From: Chloroflexota bacterium
GTDB taxonomy: Bacteria > Chloroflexota > Limnocylindria > Limnocylindrales > CSP1-4
NCBI GenBank assembly: GCA_025935655.1
Contig: JAICUV010000031.1
Coordinates: 1-19,274 of the forward strand
Direction of reading: 5' to 3'
Length of the DNA: 19,274 bases
Positions within the stretch are counted from its first letter, which is position 1, and every line of letters starts with the position of its first letter. The position numbers were made by a program, and so were the translations under genes. The notes under the pieces were generated by a model. That model was given only the letters and a program-made list of their open reading frames with translations. It made no database searches and had not been told where the DNA came from. Positions 12,750-19,274 of this stretch are shown piece by piece.

Positions 12750-14084
12750 CTAGCGGCGTCCGAGCAGCTGGCCCATGGCGGCGCGCTTGCCGCCGGAGCC
12801 CGAGAGCTGCTTCATGAGCTTCTGCATCTCGCCGAACTGCTTGATCAGGCGATTGACCTCAGGGAGGGTGGTCCCCGAGCCCTTGGCGATCCGGCGGCGG
12901 CGCGACGCGTTGAGCACGCCGGGCTCGCGCCGCTCGCGCGGCGTCATGGACAGGATGATCGCCTCGACGCGCTTGAGGTCGCCGCGGTCCACCGCGTCCT
13001 GGGCCTCCTTGGCCATGCCGCCCATGCCGGGGATCATCCCCATGAGCTGGCCCATGGGACCCATCTTCTGCATCTGGCGCATGGACGAGAGCATGTCCTC
13101 GAGCGTGAACGCGCCCTTGCGGACGGACTCCTCGAGCCTGGCTGCCTGCTTCTCGTCGAACGCCTCCTGGGCCCGCTCCACGAGCGTCATCACGTCGCCC
13201 ATGCCGAGGATCCGGCTCGCCAACCGGTCCGGGTGGAACACCTCGAGCGCGTCGGTCTTCTCGCCGGTGCCGAGGAACTTCACCGGGATGCCGGTCACGG
13301 CCCCGATCGAGAGCGCCGCGCCGCCACGGGCGTCGCCGTCGATCTTCGTCAGGACGAGGCCGGTCACGCGGAGCGCGCCCGCGAACCCCTGGGCCACCGT
13401 GACGGCCTCCTGCCCCGTCATCGCGTCCACGACGAGCAGCGTCTCCACGGGCTTGGCCGCGTCGCTCACGGCGCGGATCTCGTCCATCAGCGCGTCATCG
13501 ATGGTGAGCCGGCCGGCGGTGTCGATGATCACGACGTCGCGGCCGATGCGCTTGGCATGCTCGATGCCCTGGCGCGCGATGTCGACGGTGGGGGTGCCGA
13601 CCGGCGCCCGGTAGACGGCGATGTTGAGGCCCTTGCCCAGGGTCTCGAGCTGGTCGGCGGCGGCCGGACGATACGGGTCAGCGGCGACGAGGAGCGGGCT
13701 GCGGCCCTGCTTGACGATGAACTTCGCGAGCTTGGCGGCCGACGTGGTCTTGCCCGACCCCTGGAGGCCCACGAGCGCGACGACGGCCGGGTTGCCGACG
13801 AGCCGGAACGTGCGGTCGCCCGCGGACAGCAGGGCGGTGAGCTCGTCGTTGACGATCTTCACGACCTGTTGGCCGGCGGTCAGGCTCTCCAGCACCTCGG
13901 CGCCGATCGCGCGCTCGCGCACGCGGGCGACGAAGTCCTTGACGACCTTGAAGTTGACGTCCGCCTCGAGCAGCGCGAGGCGGACCTCGCGCATCGCGGC
14001 ATCGACATCTGCCTCGGTCACGCGCCCGCGACCGGTGAGCCCGGCGAGGGTCTTGCGGAGGCGATCGCTGAGGTTGTCGAACAT
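12750..14084 (-). CDS. ffh: Signal recognition particle protein Ffh
   Basis: Known role: SRP54 GTPase; binds 4.5S RNA and signal sequences of nascent membrane proteins and docks with FtsY. Seen: 444 aa, standard length, from ATG 14084-14082. N domain residues 1-95; G domain with P-loop GLQGSGKT (106-113), ADPYRPAAADQL (135-146), DTAGR (188-192), TKIDGDARGG (246-255). The M domain from about 300 is Met-rich (MGPMGQLMGMIPGMGGM, 341-357) and carries the RNA-binding SMTPRERREP (379-388) and SRRRRIAKGSG (394-404). The frame stays open far upstream, but that is shadow of the MFS gene. The ribosome site is weak. A promoter-like pair lies about 90 nt upstream. No ffs (4.5S RNA) gene was recognised nearby. 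Confidence 0.98.
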   Translation of the reverse strand: MFDNLSDRLRKTLAGLTGRGRVTEADVDAAMREVRLALLEADVNFKVVKDFVARVRERAIGAEVLESLTAGQQVVKIVNDELTALLSAGDRTFRLVGNPAVVALVGLQGSGKTTSAAKLAKFIVKQGRSPLLVAADPYRPAAADQLETLGKGLNIAVYRAPVGTPTVDIARQGIEHAKRIGRDVVIIDTAGRLTIDDALMDEIRAVSDAAKPVETLLVVDAMTGQEAVTVAQGFAGALRVTGLVLTKIDGDARGGAALSIGAVTGIPVKFLGTGEKTDALEVFHPDRLASRILGMGDVMTLVERAQEAFDEKQAARLEESVRKGAFTLEDMLSSMRQMQKMGPMGQLMGMIPGMGGMAKEAQDAVDRGDLKRVEAIILSMTPRERREPGVLNASRRRRIAKGSGTTLPEVNRLIKQFGEMQKLMKQLSGSGGKRAAMGQLLGRR

Positions 14085-14179
14085 GCGGGGACGGGGACCC
14101 TTGGCTAATCGGTGGATCAGGCCGCCACGGCGCCGCCGGACGGATGGTGCGCGGGTTCTGGCGACACCGAGGAGCATCG

Positions 14180-14208
14180 AGTGTAGCCCACGCGTGCGGG
14201 ACTGTCGC
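14180..14208 (-). promoter_or_regulatory. Promoter for ffh cluster
   Basis: Seen on the minus strand: -35 GCGACA (14208-14203, 4 of 6), 17-nt spacer, -10 TACACT (14185-14180, 4 of 6), identical in the hexamer to the rpsB site. Predicted start near 14173, giving a 5' UTR of about 90 nt. It lies in the 168-bp divergent region shared with the MFS gene. Confidence 0.5.
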
Positions 14209-14239
14209 CCGGCGCCTCCGCGCCATGCCGGCTGCCACG

Positions 14240-14245
14240 TACCCT
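14240..14245 (+). promoter_or_regulatory. Candidate leaderless -10 for the MFS gene
   Basis: Seen: TACCCT (4 of 6 to TATAAT) with exactly 7 nt before the GTG at 14253 and no Shine-Dalgarno. Suggests transcription starts at the start codon. No -35 recognised. Confidence 0.35.
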
Positions 14246-14252
14246 TCGCGCG

Positions 14253-15554
14253 GTGAGCGACCCCCTCCTCGACCCGTTCCCGCCGCACCCCGAGATCGTC
14301 CCGACCCCGGGCCTGTGGCGCAACGGCGCGTTCCTGCGCGTCTGGGCCGCCGCGACGATCTCCGTGTTCGGGTCCTTCGTCACCCGCATCGCGCTCCCGT
14401 TCGTCGCGATCCTGACGCTGAAGGCCGGCCCGATCGACGTCGCCATCCTGCGCTCGCTGGAGCTCGTGGCCGCGTTGCTGGTCGGGTTCGTCGCCGGCGC
14501 CTGGGTGGACCGGCTGCGCCGTCGGCCCGTGCTCATCTGGGCGGACATCCTGCGAGCCCTGTTGCTGGGTTCGATCCCCGTCGCGGCCGTGGGCGGGTGG
14601 CTGACGCTGCCGCAGGTGTACCTCGTGGCCGCGCTGGCCGCGGTGTGCACGACGTTCTTCGACGTCGCGGACCGCGCCTACCTCCCGACGATCGTGTCGC
14701 GCACGGAGCTGGTGCGCGCCAACGGTGCCCTGTCGGCGACGTCGGCAGCGGTGGAGTTCGCCGCCTTCGGCGTGGCGGGGTTCCTGGTCACCCTGCTCAC
14801 GGCGCCGATCGCCATCCTCATCGATGCCGTCTCGTTCGTGGTGTCCGCGGTGCTCCTGGGCTCGATCCGGCGGCCCGAGCCGCCGCCGCCACCGGCCGAG
14901 GATCGCGATCCCGTGACCAGCGAGATCGCGGAGGGCCTGCGGCTGGTGGTCCATGACCCGGTGCTGCGGGGGCTCGTCGGCGGCGTCATGGGACTCGCGG
15001 CCATGTGGGGCATCTTCGGCGCGACCTGGCTGCTGTTCGTGACCGAGGAGCTGCAGCTCGACCCCGCGATCATCGGGGTGATCGCCGCGCTGGGCGGGTT
15101 CGGGTCGCTGCTGGGTGCGCTCCTGGCGGAGCGGGCGACCACGCGGTTCGGCGTCGGCACGGTGGTGTTCGTGTCGATGCTCGGCGCCGGTCTCGGCAAC
15201 CTCCTGATCCCGCTGGCGCCGGTCGGGATGCCGCTGATCGCGGTCGCGCTGCTCATCGGGCAGCAGCTCATCGGCGACACGGCCGTGACGGTGTTCGACG
15301 TCACGGAGGTGTCCATCCGGCAGGCCCGCGTCGCAGACCGGCAGCTGGGACGCGTGAACGCAACGGTCCGCGTGGCGATGGTCCTTGCGCAGCTGGCCGC
15401 GACGCTCGCCGGCGGGCTCGTGGCGGAGGCGATCGGCCTTCGTGCGGCGGCGTTCCTGGCGCCGCTCGGGGCGCTCGCGGGCGCGACCGTGATCTGGCGC
15501 TCCCCGGTGCGGCGCCTGCGGAGGATCGAGGCCGCTCGGGCGGAGCAGCCCTAG
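14253..15554 (+). CDS. MFS transporter (MFS_3/EntS-like exporter family)
   Basis: Known: 12-helix major facilitator permeases; this subgroup includes the enterobactin exporter EntS and many macrolide or drug efflux-like proteins. Seen: 433 aa from GTG 14253, with alternating hydrophobic segments consistent with 10-12 helices. Motif A in loop 2-3 is clear: Gly82, Asp86-Arg87, Arg90-Arg91-Pro92 (GxxxDRxxRRP). SFVTRIALPF in helix 1 and the central loop SIRRPEPPPPPAEDRDPVTSEIAEGLR (about residues 207-233) are typical of this subgroup. Substrate cannot be told. It is the only gene between ftsY and ffh, placed on the opposite strand, with its TAG stop overlapping the ftsY TAG. Base use is similar to its neighbours, so any transfer was from a similar genome or is old. 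Confidence 0.93.
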   Translation: MSDPLLDPFPPHPEIVPTPGLWRNGAFLRVWAAATISVFGSFVTRIALPFVAILTLKAGPIDVAILRSLELVAALLVGFVAGAWVDRLRRRPVLIWADILRALLLGSIPVAAVGGWLTLPQVYLVAALAAVCTTFFDVADRAYLPTIVSRTELVRANGALSATSAAVEFAAFGVAGFLVTLLTAPIAILIDAVSFVVSAVLLGSIRRPEPPPPPAEDRDPVTSEIAEGLRLVVHDPVLRGLVGGVMGLAAMWGIFGATWLLFVTEELQLDPAIIGVIAALGGFGSLLGALLAERATTRFGVGTVVFVSMLGAGLGNLLIPLAPVGMPLIAVALLIGQQLIGDTAVTVFDVTEVSIRQARVADRQLGRVNATVRVAMVLAQLAATLAGGLVAEAIGLRAAAFLAPLGALAGATVIWRSPVRRLRRIEAARAEQP

Positions 15555-16759
15555 TCGAACAGCGCCGCGACGAAGGCCTCGGGGTCGAACGGGAGCAGGT
15601 CCTCGGCCTTCTCCCCCACGCCGACGAAGCGAACAGGGACGCCCAGCTCGCGCTCGATCGCGAACACGATGCCGCCCTTCGCGGTGGAATCGAGCTTGGT
15701 CAGGATCACACCCGTGAGCCCCACGGCCCCGTGGAACGCCTTGGCCTGGGCGAGCCCGTTCTGGCCCGTGGTCGCGTCGAGCACGAAGAAGGTCTCCACG
15801 CTGGCGCCGGGCAGGCGCTTGTCGATGACGCGTCGGACCTTGGACAGCTCGTCCATGAGGTTGGCCTTGGTGTGGAGCCGGCCGGCGGTGTCCGCGATGA
15901 TCACGTCGGCGTGGCGCGCGATGGCGGCGTCCAGGGCGTCGAACACGACGGCCGCGGGGTCCGCGTTCGGGGCGTGGGCGATGATCTCGCTGTCGGTGCG
16001 CTGGGCCCAGATCCGCAGCTGATCGATGGCGGCGGCCCGGAACGTGTCCGCCGCGGCGAGGACGACCCGCCGGCCGTTCGCGCGCTCACGCGCCGCCAGC
16101 TTGCCGATCGTCGTGGTCTTGCCGGTCCCGTTGACGCCCACCACGAGCACGATCCCGGGGCCGCCTTCGACCGCCGGCGTCGGCTCCCAGTGCCGGGCGT
16201 CGCGCGGCGCGAGCAGGGCCGCGAGCTCCTCGCGCACGGCGGTCTCGGCCGTGACGTTGCGCCGCCTGCGCGCCTGCTCGACGAGGTCCATCGACAGCGC
16301 CGCGCCCACGTCGCCGGTGATCAGGATCTCCTCGATCTCGTCCCAGTCCGCGTCGTCGCCGCCCCCGAAGGCGCTGCGCAGGCGCGCGCCGAACCCGGTC
16401 CGCGACTTCTCGAGGCCGTCCTCCAGCTGCTGGAGCTCCCGCTCGCGGCGGGCGGCGTCGGCCTTCTCCGGGCTCCAGTCCGCGCCCCAGGCCCACGCGG
16501 GGGCAGGCTCGGCGTCGGCCACGGGCGCCTCGGCGGCGGATTGGGGCGCCGGCTCCTCCGCCGGGGGCTCCTCGGCCAGAGGTTCCTCGGGGGCGGCCGG
16601 AGCCTCGAGAATCTCGGCCTCGTCGGCTTCGTCGGCATCCGCCGAGACCCGCCGCCACTCCTCGCCGATGAGATCCTCCGTCGTCTGGGGCGCCAAGGGC
16701 TCCTGCGCGTCGGACTCGGGCTCCTGCGGCTCGGACGGGCCGCGTCGGAAGAAACGCAC
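15551..16759 (-). CDS. ftsY: Signal recognition particle receptor FtsY
   Basis: Known role: SRP receptor GTPase at the inner membrane; pairs with Ffh to hand ribosome-nascent chains to SecYEG. Seen: 402 aa from GTG 16759-16757, GGAGG ending 4 nt upstream, 12 nt after smc. Residues 1-7 (MRFFRRG) are basic, followed by an acidic Glu/Ala/Pro-rich A region to about residue 95, then the NG domain: GFGARLRSAF (122-131), IEEILITGDVG (142-152), P-loop GVNGTGKT (208-215), AADTFRAAAIDQL (236-248), DTAGR (290-294), TKLDSTAKGG (354-363), and GVGEKAEDLLPFDPEAFV. Stop codon shares the palindrome CTAG with the convergent MFS stop, leaving no room for a terminator between them. Confidence 0.98.
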   Translation of the reverse strand: MRFFRRGPSEPQEPESDAQEPLAPQTTEDLIGEEWRRVSADADEADEAEILEAPAAPEEPLAEEPPAEEPAPQSAAEAPVADAEPAPAWAWGADWSPEKADAARRERELQQLEDGLEKSRTGFGARLRSAFGGGDDADWDEIEEILITGDVGAALSMDLVEQARRRRNVTAETAVREELAALLAPRDARHWEPTPAVEGGPGIVLVVGVNGTGKTTTIGKLAARERANGRRVVLAAADTFRAAAIDQLRIWAQRTDSEIIAHAPNADPAAVVFDALDAAIARHADVIIADTAGRLHTKANLMDELSKVRRVIDKRLPGASVETFFVLDATTGQNGLAQAKAFHGAVGLTGVILTKLDSTAKGGIVFAIERELGVPVRFVGVGEKAEDLLPFDPEAFVAALFD

Positions 16760-16771
16760 GTGACCTCCGGG

Positions 16772-19274
16772 TCAGCCGTCGCCGCCGGCGAGGACCGCGC
16801 GGACCTCGGTGCGGCGGGTGTCGGCGATGGCCTTCGCCTCGTCGAGGCGGAGGCTGATCACGCGGCTGACCGAGTCGTCGCCGACCGTCACCCCGTACAG
16901 GGCGTCGGCGGCCTCGATGGTGCCGCGGTTGTGGGTGATGACGATGAACTGCGTCTGCGCGGCGAGCGCTCGCAGCGCGTCCGTGAAGCGTCCCACGTTT
17001 GCCTCATCGAGGGCGGCGTCGACCTCGTCGAGGACGCAGAACGGCGCCGGCCGCACCTCGAGCATCGCGAACAGCAGCGCGACCGCCGTGAGCGCCCGCT
17101 CGCCGCCCGACAGCATCGAGAGCGCCTGGGGCTTCTTGCCCGGCGGCCGGGCGGTGATCTCGATGCCGGTGGCGGAGAGGTCGGACGGGTCCGTGAGGAC
17201 GAGCTTCGCGAAGCCGCCACCGAACAGCTGCTGGAACCGCGCGTCGAACGCGACCTCGAGCTGCGCGAAGGTCGTCCGGAACTGGGTCGCGATCAGCTCG
17301 TCGAGGTCCGCGATGAGCTGGCGCGTCTTCGCGATCGCCTCGCGCAGGTCCTTGTCCTGGGCATCGAGGGTCTCGAGGCGTTCGCGGACCGCCCGGTACT
17401 CGTCCACCGCGAACGGGTTGGCCGCGCCCAGCTCGTGGAACCGCCGGCGCAGGACCGCGAGCCGTCCCGGCGACGGGAGCTCCCCGGAGGGTGCAGCCTC
17501 CGCCCACCGTGGGGCGAGGACATCGAGCGCGGCCTCGAGCACCTGGCCCTCGCGCGTCGCCTCGGGCGCGACGTCGTCTGTCGCGCGGGAGCCGGCTGCC
17601 TCGTCTGGTTCGTCACCGTCGCGCGCCGCCGTCCTGCCCGCGTCCGGGGATCCGTCCGGCGCCGCCGGCAGCGCCGGCTCCGGGATGTCGATCCCCGCGG
17701 CGCTGGTGAGATGCCGCAGGCCGACCTCACCGAGGCCCGCGAGCTCGACCAGCAGCTGCTCGCGCAGCGAATCCAGGTTGAGCCGCGCCTCCATCGCGCC
17801 GACGTCGGCACCGCGCGCTCGGTCGTCGGCCGCGCGCAGGCGCTCCCGCGCGGCGGTCGCCGCGCGCTCGGCATCCGCGAGGCGGACCCGCTCGGCGCGA
17901 TCGTCCGCCAGCAGCGCCTCGAGCGCCTCGCGAGCCACCGTCTCCCTGGCGGTCGCCGCCGCGAGCTCGCCGGAGACCTCGTCGCGCTCGTCGCCGGCGG
18001 TGCGCTCCCGGTCCGCGCGGGCCGCGAGGTCGCGGTCGGCGCCGGCGATCCGCCCGTCCGCGAGCGCGACCGCCGCTTCCGCGCGCGCCCTCCGACCCTC
18101 CGACTCGCGCCGGGCCCGATCCTGCGCCGCGACATCGTTCGCCAGCCCGTCGCGGCGGCCGCGCAGCTCCGCGACCCTGGCCTCCCACGCGCCGATCGCC
18201 TCCTGCTCACCGGCCGCGCCCTCGCCCGTGGGGGCGTCCGCGCCGGTCCGCCCGTCGAGCGCGGCGAGCGCTGACGCGGCACGTGCCGCCTCGGCCGCGA
18301 ACCGCTCCGCCTGCGCCGTGTGCCAGGCGGCCTCGCGAGCCGCGGCCTCGAGCTCGCGGCCCGCCGACCGCTCGACGTCCTCCGCGCGCCGTCGCTGGGA
18401 GGCCGCCGCCGACTCGTCCGCGCGGGCACGATCGAGGGCGGTCCGGGCGTCCTGCGCCGCCTGCGCCGCGACCGTGGTCTCGGCCTCGGCGGCGTCCGCC
18501 TCGGCCTGGAGCGCCTCCACCTCGCGCGCGAGCCGGTCCGCCTCTGCCCGGCGTTCGAGCGGCGAGTCGCCGCGGCCGATCCGCACGGTGAAAGCATCGA
18601 CGACCGCCGTCCCGTCGCGCGTGACCGCGACCCAGCCCAGGGGCAGCGCCGGCTGGAGCGCGAGCGCGGCCCCAAGGTCCGGCACCCAGACAGCCCGCGC
18701 GAGCAGCGCCCGGACGGCGCCGTTCGGGTCGCGGCGGACCGCGTCCGCGTGGCGGCCGCCACCGGGGGCCGCGAGGCCGTCCTCGAGCCGCCGGACCTCG
18801 CCGACCGTGCCGCCGCCGGGCACGCGCTCCGCGGCGCCGATGCGCTCGCGCACGACGACGTGCCCGCGCTCCCCCGCCAGCGATGCCGCCGGCCCCTGCT
18901 CCACGACGTACGCGCGCGCCAGCTCGCCGAGCGCCGCCTCGACGGCGGCGCGCAGCGTCGGCTCGATGCCGAGGTCCTCGTCCACGCGCTTGCCGCCCAG
19001 CCTGCGGGCCGCGCGCGCGATCCCCCGGTCCTCCTCCTGGGCAAGCCGCTGCTCGAGCTGCTCGAGTCGGCCCCGTGCGGCCGCGAGCATCGAGCCGGCC
19101 CGGGCCGCCCGTTCGGCGACCGCGCGTCGCGTTCCCTCGGCGGCGTCCGCGGCCGCGCGGGCGGCCTCGCGTGCCTCGACAGCGGGGGCCTCCTCCGCGG
19201 TTGCCGCCGCGAGCGCCGCGCGCGCCCCCGCGAGCGACGTCTCCAGCTGGTCCCGTCGTGTCTCGGACCCCGCC
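16772..19274 (-). CDS. smc: Chromosome segregation protein SMC, hinge and C-terminal part (cut by window edge)
   Basis: Known role: ATPase of the SMC-ScpAB condensin that organises and segregates the chromosome. Seen: about 833 codons open to the edge, no stop. From the edge: coiled coil; a hinge at about 18550-19024 (DLGIEPTLRAAVEAALG, later GWVAVTRDGTAVVDAFTVRIGRG); a long Ala/Arg/Glu-rich coiled coil; a low-complexity insertion at about 17477-17700; the ELGAANPFAVDEY joint; then the C-terminal ATPase lobe with LSGGE (17099-17116), Walker B and D-loop LDEVDAALDE (17003-17032) and ITHNRGTIE. The first-half hinge is shortened and the GG of the usual second-half hinge is missing. The ATG at 19090 is internal and not the start. 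The N-terminal Walker A lobe lies outside the window. Confidence 0.96.
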   Translation of the reverse strand, partial: AGSETRRDQLETSLAGARAALAAATAEEAPAVEAREAARAAADAAEGTRRAVAERAARAGSMLAAARGRLEQLEQRLAQEEDRGIARAARRLGGKRVDEDLGIEPTLRAAVEAALGELARAYVVEQGPAASLAGERGHVVVRERIGAAERVPGGGTVGEVRRLEDGLAAPGGGRHADAVRRDPNGAVRALLARAVWVPDLGAALALQPALPLGWVAVTRDGTAVVDAFTVRIGRGDSPLERRAEADRLAREVEALQAEADAAEAETTVAAQAAQDARTALDRARADESAAASQRRRAEDVERSAGRELEAAAREAAWHTAQAERFAAEAARAASALAALDGRTGADAPTGEGAAGEQEAIGAWEARVAELRGRRDGLANDVAAQDRARRESEGRRARAEAAVALADGRIAGADRDLAARADRERTAGDERDEVSGELAAATARETVAREALEALLADDRAERVRLADAERAATAARERLRAADDRARGADVGAMEARLNLDSLREQLLVELAGLGEVGLRHLTSAAGIDIPEPALPAAPDGSPDAGRTAARDGDEPDEAAGSRATDDVAPEATREGQVLEAALDVLAPRWAEAAPSGELPSPGRLAVLRRRFHELGAANPFAVDEYRAVRERLETLDAQDKDLREAIAKTRQLIADLDELIATQFRTTFAQLEVAFDARFQQLFGGGFAKLVLTDPSDLSATGIEITARPPGKKPQALSMLSGGERALTAVALLFAMLEVRPAPFCVLDEVDAALDEANVGRFTDALRALAAQTQFIVITHNRGTIEAADALYGVTVGDDSVSRVISLRLDEAKAIADTRRTEVRAVLAGGDG

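Noticed and set aside
14085..14252. 4.5S/SRP RNA gene next to ffh
   Set aside because: No GGAA-tetraloop hairpin with the conserved internal loops was found in this spacer.
14085..14954. Upstream extension of ffh and a plus/minus frame pair across the MFS gene
   Set aside because: Ffh proteins begin at MFDNLSDRL; the extension is the shadow of the transporter.
15005..18274. 1089-codon open frame on the plus strand, antisense to the MFS 3' end, ftsY and smc
   Set aside because: Low-complexity Arg/Gly/Ala/Val-rich translation with no family motif, lying opposite three clearly identified genes. Long antisense frames are expected at this GC content because stop codons are rare.

Overview
This 19.3 kb window is very GC-rich (clearly above 70 % by eye) bacterial chromosome, packed with housekeeping genes. 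Nineteen protein genes are supported: seventeen on the minus strand and two (a PhzF-family enzyme and an MFS transporter) on the plus strand. The gene complement and order are bacterial. The very high GC, the short EF-Ts (198 aa) and a membrane-anchored DUF3352 protein inside the ffh-rpsP cluster fit best with a high-GC Chloroflexota lineage (Limnocylindria-like). That assignment is an inference from gene content; an actinobacterial or other high-GC origin is not excluded.

In the direction of transcription (from 19274 down to 1) the layout is as follows. (1) smc (3' two-thirds; its 5' end is outside the window) then ftsY. (2) MFS transporter on the opposite strand, its stop codon overlapping that of ftsY. 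(3) ffh, DUF3352 protein, rpsP, khpA, rimM, trmD, rplS: signal recognition particle, 30S maturation, tRNA methylation and ribosomal proteins S16/L19. (4) phzF on the opposite strand, convergent with rplS across a strong hairpin. (5) rnhB, a DUF1269 protein, yraN. (6) rpsB, tsf, pyrH, frr, uppS, cdsA, dxr (dxr runs off the window): translation factors, UMP kinase and the start of phospholipid, undecaprenyl and isoprenoid synthesis. Blocks 1, 3, 5 and 6 follow the same relative order as the smc-to-dxr stretch of Bacillus-type chromosomes, so this looks like a compacted ancestral super-cluster in which two opposite-strand genes have been placed.

Within blocks, spacing is tight: GTGA or ATGA overlaps at tsf/pyrH and pyrH/frr, TAGTG at frr/uppS, TGATG at rimM/trmD, and a 23-nt overlap at cdsA/dxr. 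Promoter-like sites with a shared -10 shape (TACACT or TATCCT, mostly after TGC) precede rpsB, rplS and ffh. The rpsB transcript would carry a leader of about 155 nt with four hairpins. Strong GC hairpins without U-tracts occupy most of the longer spacers (rpsB/tsf, DUF3352/rpsP, rplS/phzF, rnhB/DUF1269, DUF1269/yraN, yraN/rpsB). rnhB, phzF and the MFS gene have no Shine-Dalgarno sequence and have -10-like hexamers 6-8 nt before the start codon, which suggests leaderless transcripts.

I saw no rRNA, tRNA, CRISPR array, transposase, prophage gene or integration site. I did not find a convincing new multi-gene system. The points most worth a second look are: an RNase HII whose GRG junction-recognition motif reads GVA; the DUF3352 membrane protein embedded in the SRP/ribosome operon; a Pro/Ala/Lys-rich tail on RimM; a disordered insertion in the C-terminal arm of SMC; and the structured rpsB and rpsP leaders.
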